From Bradyrhizobium sp. CCGUVB4N (lineage in GTDB: Bacteria; Pseudomonadota; Alphaproteobacteria; Rhizobiales; Xanthobacteraceae), in assembly GCF_024199945.1 (NCBI RefSeq), contig NZ_JANADP010000001.1, forward strand, positions 4,154,001 to 4,218,000: DNA of 64,000 nt, given 5' to 3'. The position numbers and the translations under genes are program-made. This document shows positions 28,276 through 37,374 of the stretch, in pieces (the stretch's first letter is position 1; each line of letters starts with the position of its first letter). Below the pieces are notes generated by a model. The model did no database searches. It was not told where the DNA came from and saw only the letters and a program-made list of their open reading frames with translations.

Positions 28276-28884
28276 ATGGGCATGGGACGCCCCCGCGAAT
28301 TCGACGCTGAAGTGGCGTTGGATCAGGCGATGGAAGTGTTTTGGCGCCATGGCTATGAGGGCGCCACGATTGCCCAGCTGACCGAGGCGATGGGCATCAA
28401 CCCGCCGAGCCTCTACGCGTGCTTTGGTAACAAGGAAGGCCTGCTGAAGGCCGCGCTGGACCGCTACACCAAATTGCGCGGCGCCTGGATGGACGAGGTG
28501 GTCGCCGCACCGACCGCCCGCGATGTCGCCGAGCGGATGCTGATGGGCATCGCCGAAAAGCAGACCGATCCCGCCAATCCGCCGGGCTGCCTGCTCGTGC
28601 AAGGTGGCATCGCCACCGGCTCCGGCTCCGAAAACGTCCCCTTCGAGCTCGCCGCGCGCCGCGCCCAGAACGAGGACCAGCTCCGCGACCGTTTTGTGCG
28701 CGCCAGGGCGGAAGGCGATCTCAAGCCGACGTCCGATCCCGCCGCGCTTGCGCGCTATGTGTCGGCCGTGTCGGTCGGCATGGGCGTGATGGCGTCCTCA
28801 GGCTCCGACCGCGACGCGCTGCGGCAGGTGGCGAGCGTGGCCGTGCAGGCCGTCGAGGCGCAATCGGCCGACAGAGCCTCATAA
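28276..28884 (+). CDS. TetR/AcrR-family repressor of the RND pump (predicted)
   Basis: A 202-aa protein with an N-terminal TetR helix-turn-helix (about residues 15-58: ALDQAMEVFWRHGYEGATI to MGINPPSLYACFGNKEGLL) and a helical ligand domain. The C-terminal region with Pro-Gly-Cys-Leu-Leu (about 103-107) matches the TetR_C family near RutR/YxaF-like regulators. AAGGAGA precedes the ATG at 28276. Divergence from the adaptor gene and the shared GTTCACTA sites support a role as repressor of the pump, derepressed by its substrate. Confidence 0.9.
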   Translation: MGMGRPREFDAEVALDQAMEVFWRHGYEGATIAQLTEAMGINPPSLYACFGNKEGLLKAALDRYTKLRGAWMDEVVAAPTARDVAERMLMGIAEKQTDPANPPGCLLVQGGIATGSGSENVPFELAARRAQNEDQLRDRFVRARAEGDLKPTSDPAALARYVSAVSVGMGVMASSGSDRDALRQVASVAVQAVEAQSADRAS

Positions 28885-28899
28885 CGCCGTCGATCTCGG

Positions 28900-30384
28900 C
28901 TAGCTCGCAGCCAGCGCCGGCGGCGGTACGAAGCCGCCGAACGCACGTTCGATTAGCCCCGCCAGCGCAATCGTCGTGCGGTCTTCCAGATACGGCCCGA
29001 TGATCTGGACGCCGACCGGCAGGCCCGAAGCCGTGCGCTCGATCGGCACGGCGGTTGCAGGCAGTCCGCAAGTGGAAGCGGGGTCGGCCCAGATGAAGCA
29101 CGCATCAGAGTAGTTATAGCGCTTGCCATCGATATCCAGCTGCCGCGCGTCGAACGGCTCGGAATGGTCGTGCGGAAAGGCCGGCACGGCGGCGGCGGGA
29201 TAGATCACCGCGTCGAACTCGCGGAACAGCTCATGCCACTTTTGCTGCAGTTGCAGGCGCGCCGCATCGGCCGCCAGCCACTCACGATGGATCATGCCCC
29301 AGCCGCGTGCGCGCTCGGCCTGAAGGCTGCGGTCGTCGGGCGCGAGTGCTGCGGCCAATCCTTGCGCTTCTGCGAGGGCGGCCGGCGTGAGGCGCGGACT
29401 TCTCGCTGCGTTCAACAGCTTCATGTAGAGCCGTGCGGAATCCGCGAGGTCAGGCAGTGCCGCACTGGCGCGCGCGACCCGCGCGCCCGATTTGCCGAGC
29501 CGGTCCGCCAACCGTCCAATCGCTGAACGTACGGCGTCTCCCGTCGGCATCAACGGATGCGTGTCAATCACGAGGATTCTGAAATCCTTGAGCTCGTCAT
29601 GCCGCGGAGCAGGCAGCGCGAGGCGATAGCCGATGCCGTCGCGCATTTCATCGGGGCCGGCGATCACGTCGAGCGACAACGCGAGGTCCGAGGCCGTGCG
29701 CGCCATCGGCCCGACGACCGCCAGATCGCCCTGGCCCGGGACGGGCGTGGCCGGCGGCAAACTATATCCGCGCAGTGGCACCAGGCCGAGGCTCGGCTTG
29801 TGTCCGAACACACCGCAGAAATGCGCCGGCACCCGGATCGAGCCGCCGATGTCCGAGCCGATCGAGAGCGGACCGAAGCCCGCGGCCAGCGCCGCGCCGC
29901 ATCCGCCCGAGGAGCCGCCGGGGGACCGGCCGAGGTCCCACGGGTTGTTCGTCGCCCCGTAGATCTCGTTGTAGCTCTGGAAATCCCGCAAACCGATCGG
30001 GATGTTGGTCTTGCCGATGATGATGGCGCCGGCCGCTTTCAAGCGCGCGACCAGAACAGCATCTTCGGCCGGTTGAAAATCCCTGAAATGCGGAAAGCCC
30101 CATGTCGTCGGCAGTCCGGCGACGTTGAACGGCTCCTTCAAGGTCACGGGGATACCGAGCAGCGGCTTCCGCTCGCCGCGGCCAAGCGCAGCATCGGCGG
30201 CGCGCGCGGCGTCTCTGGCGCGATCGAAATCCCGAACGATGATCGCGTTGATCGGCCCGTCCAGCGCCTCGATGCGCGCAATCGTATGTTCGAGCAATTC
30301 CGACGCGGAGATCTTGCGCGCGTGCAGGGCGCCGAGGAGTGCGCCGATCGAGCCGTAGTTCAAGTCAGCGGCATCTGCGGTCAT
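28900..30384 (-). CDS. amidase (amidase-signature family)
   Basis: A 494-aa hydrolase with the Ser-cisSer-Lys triad region: Lys in VTLKEPF (about residue 85), the Gly/Ser-rich signature GRSPGGSSGGCGAALAAG, and SIGSDIGGSIRVPAHFCG with the second and third serines. It hydrolyses a carboxamide to acid plus ammonia. The ATG at 30384 follows AAGGGAG with correct spacing; a GTG at 30387 is also in frame. It lies behind an MFS importer and an aldehyde dehydrogenase on the same strand, separated by a REP-like stem-loop, so import then hydrolysis of an amide is plausible. Confidence 0.92.
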   Translation of the reverse strand: MTADAADLNYGSIGALLGALHARKISASELLEHTIARIEALDGPINAIIVRDFDRARDAARAADAALGRGERKPLLGIPVTLKEPFNVAGLPTTWGFPHFRDFQPAEDAVLVARLKAAGAIIIGKTNIPIGLRDFQSYNEIYGATNNPWDLGRSPGGSSGGCGAALAAGFGPLSIGSDIGGSIRVPAHFCGVFGHKPSLGLVPLRGYSLPPATPVPGQGDLAVVGPMARTASDLALSLDVIAGPDEMRDGIGYRLALPAPRHDELKDFRILVIDTHPLMPTGDAVRSAIGRLADRLGKSGARVARASAALPDLADSARLYMKLLNAARSPRLTPAALAEAQGLAAALAPDDRSLQAERARGWGMIHREWLAADAARLQLQQKWHELFREFDAVIYPAAAVPAFPHDHSEPFDARQLDIDGKRYNYSDACFIWADPASTCGLPATAVPIERTASGLPVGVQIIGPYLEDRTTIALAGLIERAFGGFVPPPALAAS

Positions 30385-30533
30385 CACGAACTCCCTTGCA
30401 TCTTATCGTGTCGGCGAGCCGATCCGGGTATCAAGCATGCAATTCCGCAAGAGAGATGAGGAGGCGATGTAACGGGAACCAGATCTGCCCGCCGATCGGG
30501 GCAGGAGACGTTCGAATCTGAAATTTTGCGTGG

Positions 30534-30556
30534 ATGGCCGGGACAAGCCCGGCCAT
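30534..30556. terminator. stem-loop / REP-like element after the MFS gene
   Basis: ATGGCCGGG and CCCGGCCAT are perfect 9-bp arms around ACAAG, 17 bp beyond the MFS stop. The unit, with its TGGATGGCCGGG start and CATGACG end, resembles a widespread bradyrhizobial intergenic repeat (general knowledge) and may act as a terminator. Confidence 0.55.
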
Positions 30557-30572
30557 GACGCAGTGGAGTGAG

Positions 30573-31940
30573 TCAGGAGGCTTCCTTGAGCACCGGCGCA
30601 GCGGAGTCCTCGGCCTTCAGCTCCTCGAGACTGCGATGCCGCGGCTCGATGCCGAGCCCCCAGACCGTGATGATCTGGACCACCAGGAGGCCGATCATCA
30701 GCGCCATCACGCCGGCAACCCCACGCGTCTCGAACAGCGAGACGACGAGGAACGGCGTGACGATCGTGGCGCCGCGTCCCAGCGTGTTGACAATGCCCGA
30801 CGCGCGCAGGCGGACCTCGGTCGGAAACAGTTCGGGGATGTAGATGCCGAACAGAAGCGCGACCAGGACGTAGATCGGCACCGTCAGCGCGAAGCCCACG
30901 GCCGGCAGCAGGATCGGATCCGAGATCATGGGGTAGAGGATGCCGAGCGCCACCGTGATCAGCGATGCGCCGATGATGGTCGGCTTGCGGCCCCAGCGGT
31001 CCGCGGTCAACGCGCCGATCGCCGAGCCGATCGGGGCGCCGAGCGCCATCAGCAGCGAATAACCGAACGACGTCGCGATCGAGAGGCCCTGCTTGACGAA
31101 GAACACGGGCAGCCAGGTCACGAAACCGTAGAGCAGGGTGTTGATCGTGATCAGGCAGACCGAGCCGACGATCATCCGAGACAGCAAGGGCGCGGTGAAC
31201 AGCGTGCCGAGATCGGCCGCGACCGGAGCCGATGTGATGGGCGCGGGAGCAGGCAAGGGCTGGCCCTGCGCCGCTTCCTTCTCGATCGCCTGCATCAGCG
31301 CTTCCGCCTCCGCCGTGCGCCCGACAGCTTCGAGCCAGCGCGGCGATTCCGGCAGCGACTTGCGCATGTACCAGACGACGAGCGCGCCGATGCCGCCGAG
31401 CACGAACATCGAGCGCCAGCCGTATTGCGGCACCAGCACGGAGGCGACCAGCAGTGCCACTGGCAATCCGGTGACGACGCATACAGTGGTGAAGCCGAGC
31501 CATTTGCCGCGGGTGCGGGCAGGCACGAACTCCGTCATCGTCGAATAGCCGACGACGTTCTCCGCCCCCAAGCCGACGCCCATCACGAAGCGGCAGGCAA
31601 TCAGGAAGGCCATGTTCGGCGAGAACGCGGCGGCCAATGAGGCAACGCCGAAAAGCAGCAAATTGAATTGATAGGTAAAGCGGCGTCCGTAGCGATCGCC
31701 GAGAAAGCCGGTGCCGAACGACCCCAGCATCATGCCGACGAAGGTCGCGGAGATGAAGGCCGCGTTCTGGGAGAGTGTCGAAAAGCCTGATTTCAGCGTT
31801 ACGCTGAGCACGGTGCCGGCGATGTAGATGTCGAAACCGTCGAAGAACATGCCGATGCCGATCAGCAGCATGATGCGGCGGTGGAATGGCCCGATCGGCA
31901 GCCGATCGAGACGGCTGCCTGCGTTCACCGATGTCGACAT
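30573..31940 (-). CDS. MFS transporter (aromatic acid/sugar-type symporter)
   Basis: A 455-aa protein with 12 predicted helices and the MFS motifs between TM2 and TM3 (GFLGDRYGRRFTYQ) and between TM8 and TM9 (GALTADRWGRKPTI). The start MSTSVNAGSRLDRLPIGPFHRRI is preceded by AAGGGAGAG. The sequence is most like the aromatic acid:H+ symporter branch. It follows the ALDH gene after 75 bp and precedes the amidase gene. Uptake of an aromatic or amide compound is inferred. Confidence 0.9.
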   Translation of the reverse strand: MSTSVNAGSRLDRLPIGPFHRRIMLLIGIGMFFDGFDIYIAGTVLSVTLKSGFSTLSQNAAFISATFVGMMLGSFGTGFLGDRYGRRFTYQFNLLLFGVASLAAAFSPNMAFLIACRFVMGVGLGAENVVGYSTMTEFVPARTRGKWLGFTTVCVVTGLPVALLVASVLVPQYGWRSMFVLGGIGALVVWYMRKSLPESPRWLEAVGRTAEAEALMQAIEKEAAQGQPLPAPAPITSAPVAADLGTLFTAPLLSRMIVGSVCLITINTLLYGFVTWLPVFFVKQGLSIATSFGYSLLMALGAPIGSAIGALTADRWGRKPTIIGASLITVALGILYPMISDPILLPAVGFALTVPIYVLVALLFGIYIPELFPTEVRLRASGIVNTLGRGATIVTPFLVVSLFETRGVAGVMALMIGLLVVQIITVWGLGIEPRHRSLEELKAEDSAAPVLKEAS

Positions 31941-32015
31941 GTACGCTCTCCCTTGACTGTCATTCTGGTTGATGCGGCCCGCCTTCTTTGGGCGGTCAGC
32001 CGCTTCTGGTCTCTG

Positions 32016-33545
32016 CTAGTTCAATCGTTTCTGGTTGGCCGTGTCGCGATACCAGTCGAACGGCTGCTCATGCGTCGCGACCATCACGCTCTTGGTGTTG
32101 AAATGGTCGTCAAAGCTCTCGGTGCCGCATTCGCGGCCGATGCCGGAATCGTCGACGCCGCCCCAGGGCGAGGCCGGATCGAGCCGGTGGTGATCGTTGA
32201 CCCAGACGATGCCGGCCTTGACCGACGCGGCGACGCGGTGCGCGCGGGCGACGTCCCGGGTGCGGATCGCCGCGGCGAGACCGAATGGGGAGTCGTTCGC
32301 GAGCCGCAACGCGTCGGCCTCGTCCTTGAACGGCGTTACCGACGTGAACGGACCGAACACTTCCTCCTGGAAGATGCGCATGTCGGAGGTGACGTCGGCG
32401 AACACCGTCGGCTCGACGAAATAGCCGTTGTCATGGCCCGGCACCTTTGCGGCGACACCGCCGGTGACGAGACGTGCGCCGTCCGCGTGGCCATAGCCCG
32501 CATAGGCGAGAACGCGGTCGCGCTGCCGCGCCGAAATCACGGGGCCGAGCTGCGTGCTGGCATCGAAGGGATCGCCGATACGGATCGTGCGGGTCTTGGC
32601 CTGCAGCTTCTCGACGAATTCATCGTAGATCGAGGCCTGAACGATATGGCGCGAGGCGCAGACGCAGGTCTGGCCGGCGCCGATGAAGGCGCCGAATGCG
32701 GCATAATTGACGGCGCGATCGACGTCGAAATCGTCGAACACCATCACCGGAGTCTTGCCGCCGAGCTCCATGGTTTGATGCGCGAACACCTTCGCCGCCG
32801 CGCTGCCGGCGATGCGGCCGGCCTCGGTGCCGCCGGTGAGCACCAGCTTGTTGATGTCGCCATGCTCGGCCAGCATCTTGCCGGCGCTCTGGCCCAGCCC
32901 AAGCACGATGTTGAAGACGCCGGGCGGCAGGCCCGCCTCGGTGAAGATCTGTGCGAGCTTCAAGGTCGTCAGCGGTGTGTATTCGGACGGCTTGACCACG
33001 GTGACGCATCCGGTCGCCAGCACCACGGCGAGCGACTTGCACAGGATCATCAGCGGGTGATTGAACGGGGTGCAATTCGCGACGACGCCGATCGGCGTGC
33101 GGAGCGTATAGTTCAGGTATGCGCCTTCGACCGGGATGACGGAGTCGCGGCGGGATAACGCAAGGCCGGCGAAATAACGGAAGAAGTCGGGCAGGCGGGA
33201 GAGCTGCGCGCGGGTCTCGTTGATCGGGCGGCCGTTGTTGAGGGTCTCGAGCCGGTACAGGCTGTCGAGATTGGCCTCGAACGCATCGGCGAGCTTGTTG
33301 ACCAGCCTGGCGCGCGCGCGTGTGTCCATGCTGCGCCAGGCCTTGCCTTCGAACGCGGCGCGCGCGCTTTTCATGGCGCGGTCGATGTCCTCGGCGGTTG
33401 AATTGGGAATCCGCGCGATCACGTCGCCGGTTGCAGGGTTGCGAACATCGAGCATCGCGCCGTTGCCGGCTTCGACTTCACGCCCATCGACGAAATTGCC
33501 GTGGATTTCGACGTCGATCGAGGCGGGTTTCGACGGAACGTTCAT
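32016..33545 (-). CDS. NAD(P)-dependent aldehyde dehydrogenase
   Basis: A 509-aa enzyme oxidising an aldehyde to an acid. It has the catalytic Cys at 294 in GAGQTCVCASR, the general-base Glu at 260 in MELGGKTP, and Asn162 in TPFNHP. The C-terminal region has the nucleotide-binding and oligomerisation features (EEVFGPFTSVTPF). The ATG at 33545 overlaps the GntR stop by 4 nt, so regulator and enzyme are translationally coupled. A longer frame runs upstream but lies inside the GntR gene. The substrate is unknown; an aldehyde made from the amidase or MFS substrate is possible. Confidence 0.93.
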   Translation of the reverse strand: MNVPSKPASIDVEIHGNFVDGREVEAGNGAMLDVRNPATGDVIARIPNSTAEDIDRAMKSARAAFEGKAWRSMDTRARARLVNKLADAFEANLDSLYRLETLNNGRPINETRAQLSRLPDFFRYFAGLALSRRDSVIPVEGAYLNYTLRTPIGVVANCTPFNHPLMILCKSLAVVLATGCVTVVKPSEYTPLTTLKLAQIFTEAGLPPGVFNIVLGLGQSAGKMLAEHGDINKLVLTGGTEAGRIAGSAAAKVFAHQTMELGGKTPVMVFDDFDVDRAVNYAAFGAFIGAGQTCVCASRHIVQASIYDEFVEKLQAKTRTIRIGDPFDASTQLGPVISARQRDRVLAYAGYGHADGARLVTGGVAAKVPGHDNGYFVEPTVFADVTSDMRIFQEEVFGPFTSVTPFKDEADALRLANDSPFGLAAAIRTRDVARAHRVAASVKAGIVWVNDHHRLDPASPWGGVDDSGIGRECGTESFDDHFNTKSVMVATHEQPFDWYRDTANQKRLN

Positions 33546-34216
33546 GATAACCTCTCTTCGACGATGACGGCGTTGCGCTTGAGCGCCGGCAGGACGCGTT
33601 TTTCGGTGGCCCCGATGTGGGCCTTGATGATGCGCGCCGCGGTTCGTGTTTCGCGGCTCTGCATGGCGTCGATCAGGGCAACGTGCTCGGCAACGAGCTT
33701 TGCGGGGTCGTGGCCTTTCAGATTGGAAATGCTGACGCGGACGAGGCGATCGGCCTGGCCGATCAGATCGCACAGCGCGGTCGCCATGCGGCGATTGCCG
33801 GACGCATGCGCCAGCGCGGTGTGGAAGCCGCGATTGTAGGTGATGAAGTCTTCGTGGTTGCCGGCGAAGCGGCGGAATTCGTCGAGCGATTTCAGCACGC
33901 TGTCGGGGGCGCTCTCGATCGCCTCGGCAACACAGGCCGGCTCCAGCGCAAGACGGAAGCGCAAGAGATCGCGGGCGTCGGACAGCGAGATCGGTGTGAC
34001 CCGATAGCCCTGGCGCGGCTGCACGGTGACGAGGTGCTCGCGCTGCAGTCTTAAGAGCGCGTCCCGCACAGGCTGGCGGCTCACCTCGTAGCGTTCGGCC
34101 AGGTCCTGTTCGCGCATTTCATCACCCGGAGCCAGGCGGCAAGCTAAAATATCAGCTCTGAGAAGATCATAGATATTCTCGCGCAAAAGCATGTGATTTG
34201 GAATCTCCTTGGCCAT
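33542..34216 (-). CDS. GntR-family regulator (FCD/FadR subgroup)
   Basis: A 224-aa protein with a winged helix-turn-helix (about residues 8-72: LAERYEVSRQPVRDALLRLQ) and an all-helical FCD ligand domain. The FCD metal-binding ligands are expected in the helices with FHTALAHASGNR and LVAEHVALIDAM. It heads the operon with ALDH, overlapping it by 4 nt, and is divergent from an alpha/beta hydrolase gene. A 14-bp palindrome at 34272 in that gap is a plausible operator. The effector is probably an organic acid or acyl compound (family knowledge). Confidence 0.9.
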   Translation of the reverse strand: MAKEIPNHMLLRENIYDLLRADILACRLAPGDEMREQDLAERYEVSRQPVRDALLRLQREHLVTVQPRQGYRVTPISLSDARDLLRFRLALEPACVAEAIESAPDSVLKSLDEFRRFAGNHEDFITYNRGFHTALAHASGNRRMATALCDLIGQADRLVRVSISNLKGHDPAKLVAEHVALIDAMQSRETRTAARIIKAHIGATEKRVLPALKRNAVIVEERLS

Positions 34217-34271
34217 AATCTCTCAGTCCTGATATTTCACGTCAAGGCCTAAATGCTTGAATTCCCGCCGA

Positions 34272-34285
34272 ATTGATTTATCAAT
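34272..34285. promoter_or_regulatory. candidate GntR operator
   Basis: ATTGAT-TT-ATCAAT has perfect 6-bp arms and is AT-rich in a GC-rich gap between the divergent GntR gene (start 34216) and the alpha/beta hydrolase gene (start 34347). The size and place fit a dimer site. Confidence 0.5.
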
Positions 34286-34346
34286 CGGACCGATGAGGCA
34301 CGCGGTCACGCGTGTTCCGAGCGACGCAGCCGAGGAAAGACCGGAC

Positions 34347-35120
34347 ATGGACAGGCTTTTTGCCAACGGGACCGTCAACGTCGCGCAATCGGGCGAGGGG
34401 CCGCCGCTGTTTCTCTTTCACTCGTTGTTGTCGGATCGCGCGAGCTTCGACGCGGTTGTGCCTGAGCTCGCGCCGTCGTTCCGGACCATCGTGCCGGAGC
34501 TCCCGGGGTTCGGCCGTTCACGCGCCGTGGAAGGCGGTCTTGCTGCGGTCGCCGACCGGATGGCCGAGGCCGTGCGGGATGCTGCGGGCGGCGCGCCGGC
34601 GATCGTGCTCGGCAATGGTTATGGCGGGTTCGTCGCCTTGCAGATGGCGATCCGGCATCCCGAGATCGCGAGCAGGCTCATCCTCGCCGACAGCGGTGCG
34701 GCGTTCTCCGAGCCCGGCCGCGAGGCGTTTCGCAACATGGCGAGGGTGTCGCGGGAGAAGGGACTGGAGGCCATCACCGACGTCGCGATGCGGCGCCTGT
34801 TCGCGCCCGAGTTTCAGGAGCAGCAGCCCGACCTGATGAAGGACCGTCGTGCAGCTTTTCTGCGAACGGATCCCGATGTGTTTCGCGCGGCCTGCGATGC
34901 CCTGGCGAGCCTCGATCTCCGCGCCGAACTTGCCTGCGTGAAAGTTCCGGTTCTTGTGATGGTCGGCGAGCATGACGAGGCAACGCCTCCGCCGATGTCG
35001 CATGAGTTGGCCGCGGGACTTCCGCGCGCCGAACTCAAGATCCTCGCGGGTTGCGCCCACGTACCGCAGCTGCAATCGCCGCGACAGTTTCTCGACGCCA
35101 TGAAGGAATTTCTGCTCTGA
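34347..35120 (+). CDS. alpha/beta hydrolase-fold protein lacking the Ser nucleophile
   Basis: A 257-aa protein of the alpha/beta hydrolase family, close to 3-oxoadipate enol-lactonase-like members. The strand before the nucleophile elbow reads AIVLGNGYGG, so position 91 is Gly where Ser is expected (GxSxG); the codon is GGT at 34617-34619. The other triad members are present: Asp210 in VGEHDEATPP and His238 in GCAHVPQ. The start is ATG 34347 after a GAGGAAA site; an earlier in-frame ATG at 34257 would cover the operator. It is divergent from the GntR operon. It may be a non-hydrolytic or cofactor-free lyase, or a dead enzyme. Confidence 0.85.
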   Translation: MDRLFANGTVNVAQSGEGPPLFLFHSLLSDRASFDAVVPELAPSFRTIVPELPGFGRSRAVEGGLAAVADRMAEAVRDAAGGAPAIVLGNGYGGFVALQMAIRHPEIASRLILADSGAAFSEPGREAFRNMARVSREKGLEAITDVAMRRLFAPEFQEQQPDLMKDRRAAFLRTDPDVFRAACDALASLDLRAELACVKVPVLVMVGEHDEATPPPMSHELAAGLPRAELKILAGCAHVPQLQSPRQFLDAMKEFLL

Positions 35121-35175
35121 GCTCGCAGGCCGTATAAGGGGGGATCGGCCCTGCGATTTCGCACCAGAGTAGGCA

Positions 35176-36081
35176 ATGTTCGCCCTGACATTTCTCGGGA
35201 CTTCGGCAAGCGTGCCATCCGCGGAGCGCAACCATCCGGCGCTTCTGCTCGAGGCCGCGGGCAATCGCATCCTGATCGATTGCGGCGAAGGCACGCAGCG
35301 CCAGCTGCTGCGAAGCGGCGCGGGCTTTCGACGGCTCGATCGCATTCTGCTGACACACGGCCACCTCGATCATGTGCTCGGCATCCCCGGCCTGTTCTCG
35401 ACATTGGGGCTGCGGCAGACCTCCGATGTCATGATCATCCATGGCGGGCCGGGCACGCTCGATCTCGTCATCCGCATGCTTGCAGGGCTGTGGGGTGAGG
35501 GGCGCGCGCCGATCTCCGTGCAGTTCGCGCCGCTGTCGGAAGGCCCCGTCGTCGACGCCGGCGACTTCAACATCGGCTGCTTTCCGGTCCGTCATCGCAA
35601 CACCGACAGTTTCGGCTTCGTTTTTGAAAGCCCTGCGCGGCGTCATCTCTTGTCAGATCGCCTCTCGGCGCTCGGTGTGCCCGACGGTCCCGTGCGCGGC
35701 GAGCTTGCCGCAGGTCGACCGGTCACGGTTGAAGGAGGCCGGACGATCCATCCGGAGGATGTTCTGGGTCCGCTGGGTGGGGCCAGGAAGCTGGTCGTGA
35801 TCGGCGACACCGAGACCACCGAGGGGCTTTCGACACATGCCGCGGATGCGGACCTGCTGGTGATCGAGGCGACGTTCCTGGATCGGGATGCGCCGACGGC
35901 GCGAGATTACGGCCATCTCACCGCGACGGAGGCGGCTCGGTTCGCGGCCACGAATAACGTTCGGCAGCTCGTGCTGACCCATCTGTCGGGCCGCTATGAG
36001 GACGGAGAGATCCTGGCCGAGGCGGCAAAGATCTTCCCGAACGTCCGGATCGCTGCAGATTTCGATCGTATCGCTGTTTAG
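35176..36081 (+). CDS. rnz: ribonuclease Z / tRNase Z family metallo-beta-lactamase protein
   Basis: A 301-aa protein, near the usual length of short-form tRNase Z. The metal motif is H61-G-H63-L-D65-H66 (LTHGHLDHVLG); later ligands are His in VRHRNTDSF, Asp in VIGDTE and His in LTHLSGRY. The opening MFALTFLGTSASVPSAERNH is typical of the family. It should trim the 3' end of tRNA precursors with two Zn ions. It starts 55 bp after the hydrolase gene; a distinct function within the MBL superfamily cannot be excluded. Confidence 0.85.
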   Translation: MFALTFLGTSASVPSAERNHPALLLEAAGNRILIDCGEGTQRQLLRSGAGFRRLDRILLTHGHLDHVLGIPGLFSTLGLRQTSDVMIIHGGPGTLDLVIRMLAGLWGEGRAPISVQFAPLSEGPVVDAGDFNIGCFPVRHRNTDSFGFVFESPARRHLLSDRLSALGVPDGPVRGELAAGRPVTVEGGRTIHPEDVLGPLGGARKLVVIGDTETTEGLSTHAADADLLVIEATFLDRDAPTARDYGHLTATEAARFAATNNVRQLVLTHLSGRYEDGEILAEAAKIFPNVRIAADFDRIAV

Positions 36082-36199
36082 GCGGTGCGTTGCACGGCCA
36101 TTAATCTTACCTGTCAAGGTTGACGCGACTTCATCCCCGCAGCCGCGCGCCAGCGCGGTATTTTCGCGAGATCAGAAATCAGTTTGTATTGAGAGTATC

Positions 36200-36403
36200 A
36201 TGTCTCGTTCCGTTGAATTGATCGTTGAGGGCTATGTGCGGCTGAACGATCGCCATGCGCTGGAGGATATTTTGGCGCATCGCCAGGATCTGCTGCGTCA
36301 GCTGGTGGCTGTGACTGGCGTCGACCCGCAGCACTCCATCGCGCAGGTGAACGAGGAAATCACCATCATCGAAGCCGGACTTGCCACGCTCGTCCCGGAA
36401 TAG
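36200..36403 (+). CDS. small hypothetical protein (67 aa)
   Basis: An ATG at 36200, behind a modest GAGAG site, opens a 67-residue, helical, soluble protein (VELIVEGYVRLNDRHALEDI, then a second helix RQDLLRQLVAV). The end is acidic (NEEITIIEAGLATLVPE). It has no recognised domain. It follows the tRNase Z gene by 118 bp. The compact composition and codon use are those of the neighbourhood. Confidence 0.6.
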   Translation: MSRSVELIVEGYVRLNDRHALEDILAHRQDLLRQLVAVTGVDPQHSIAQVNEEITIIEAGLATLVPE

Positions 36404-36439
36404 CCATCTTCAGAGACCGCGCTTCGGCCGACAGCGCAC

Positions 36440-37321
36440 TCAGCTCAACAGGCCCGATTTGATCGCGAGCCCCTGCACCTTGCCCGTCAGCAGCGTCAGC
36501 TTCGGCAGCGCCTGGTCGCGAAAGGTCGGCATGTCCATGCGCATTGCATCCACGGTGACGCTCAATCCCGCGATCACAAAACCCTGGGCGTCGAGGATCG
36601 GCGTCGCCAGCGTGCGCAGGCCATAGGCGTTCTCGCCGTCGGAGACGGCGTAGCCTTTCTTCTTCACCTGGTCCAGCCGTGCGAGCAGGGCATCGAGATC
36701 GGTCAGCGTTCGCTCCGACAGCTTGACGCGGGGGCGTGCCTCCAGCCGCGCGATCTGCTCGTCACGCTGAAGATGCGCCAGCATGGCATGGCCGAGCGCG
36801 GCGCTATAGGCGGGGATGCGCGCGCCGGGCCGGCGATCCATCTTGTAGCGGTCGAGGCCCGCACTGGCGCGCGCAAGATAAATCACGTCGCCGCCGTCGA
36901 GGATGCCAAGCGAGGCCGCATCGCCGACCTCGGGGACCAGATCGTGCAGCAGCGGCTCGACGAGGGCACGCAACGATCCGTGCGACAGCACGGTGTAGCC
37001 GAGGTCGAGACAGGCGACGCCGAGACGGAACCGGCGGCTCTGTGGCACGGCCTGGAGATAGCCGAGTTCGATCAGGGTCTGAATCAGCCGGAATGCCGTG
37101 CCGCGATCGAGCTCGGCGCGTGCGGCAACTTCGCTCAACGTCAGCTCGAAGGCCTCGCTGGTGAAACTCTTGAGCACGGCAAAGGCCTTGCCGACGGACG
37201 CGACATAGTTCTTGGGATTTTTATCCTTGGGATTCTTATCCCTAGGGTTTTTCGGTGTAGCTTCCGGGGCGCGCTTCGCCGGCTTCTTTTCGACCTTGGC
37301 CATGCCTGTATGCCCTGCCAT
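36440..37321 (-). CDS. IclR-family regulator of the divergent catabolic operon (predicted)
   Basis: An about 293-aa protein with a lysine/proline-rich low-complexity N-terminus containing the repeated unit DKNPK, then the winged helix (about residues 35-95: LTLSEVAARAELDRGTAFRLIQ) and an IclR ligand domain (about 115-290). Starts at 37330 (GTG), 37321 (ATG) and 37303 (ATG) are all possible; none has a strong ribosome site, so the N-terminal length is uncertain. It is divergent from the DapA-like gene, with a 17-bp palindrome at 37384-37400. Confidence 0.88.
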   Translation of the reverse strand: MAGHTGMAKVEKKPAKRAPEATPKNPRDKNPKDKNPKNYVASVGKAFAVLKSFTSEAFELTLSEVAARAELDRGTAFRLIQTLIELGYLQAVPQSRRFRLGVACLDLGYTVLSHGSLRALVEPLLHDLVPEVGDAASLGILDGGDVIYLARASAGLDRYKMDRRPGARIPAYSAALGHAMLAHLQRDEQIARLEARPRVKLSERTLTDLDALLARLDQVKKKGYAVSDGENAYGLRTLATPILDAQGFVIAGLSVTVDAMRMDMPTFRDQALPKLTLLTGKVQGLAIKSGLLS

Positions 37322-37374
37322 GACAGCCACAGCCCTTGACGCGGCGGCAGCCTGATCTTACCAACGGGTCAGAT

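Noticed and set aside
34617..34619. Glycine codon at the nucleophile site as a sequencing error
   Set aside because: GGT to a serine codon would need at least one base change in an otherwise clean frame; I cannot test the reads, so the base call is taken as given and the point reported as a finding.
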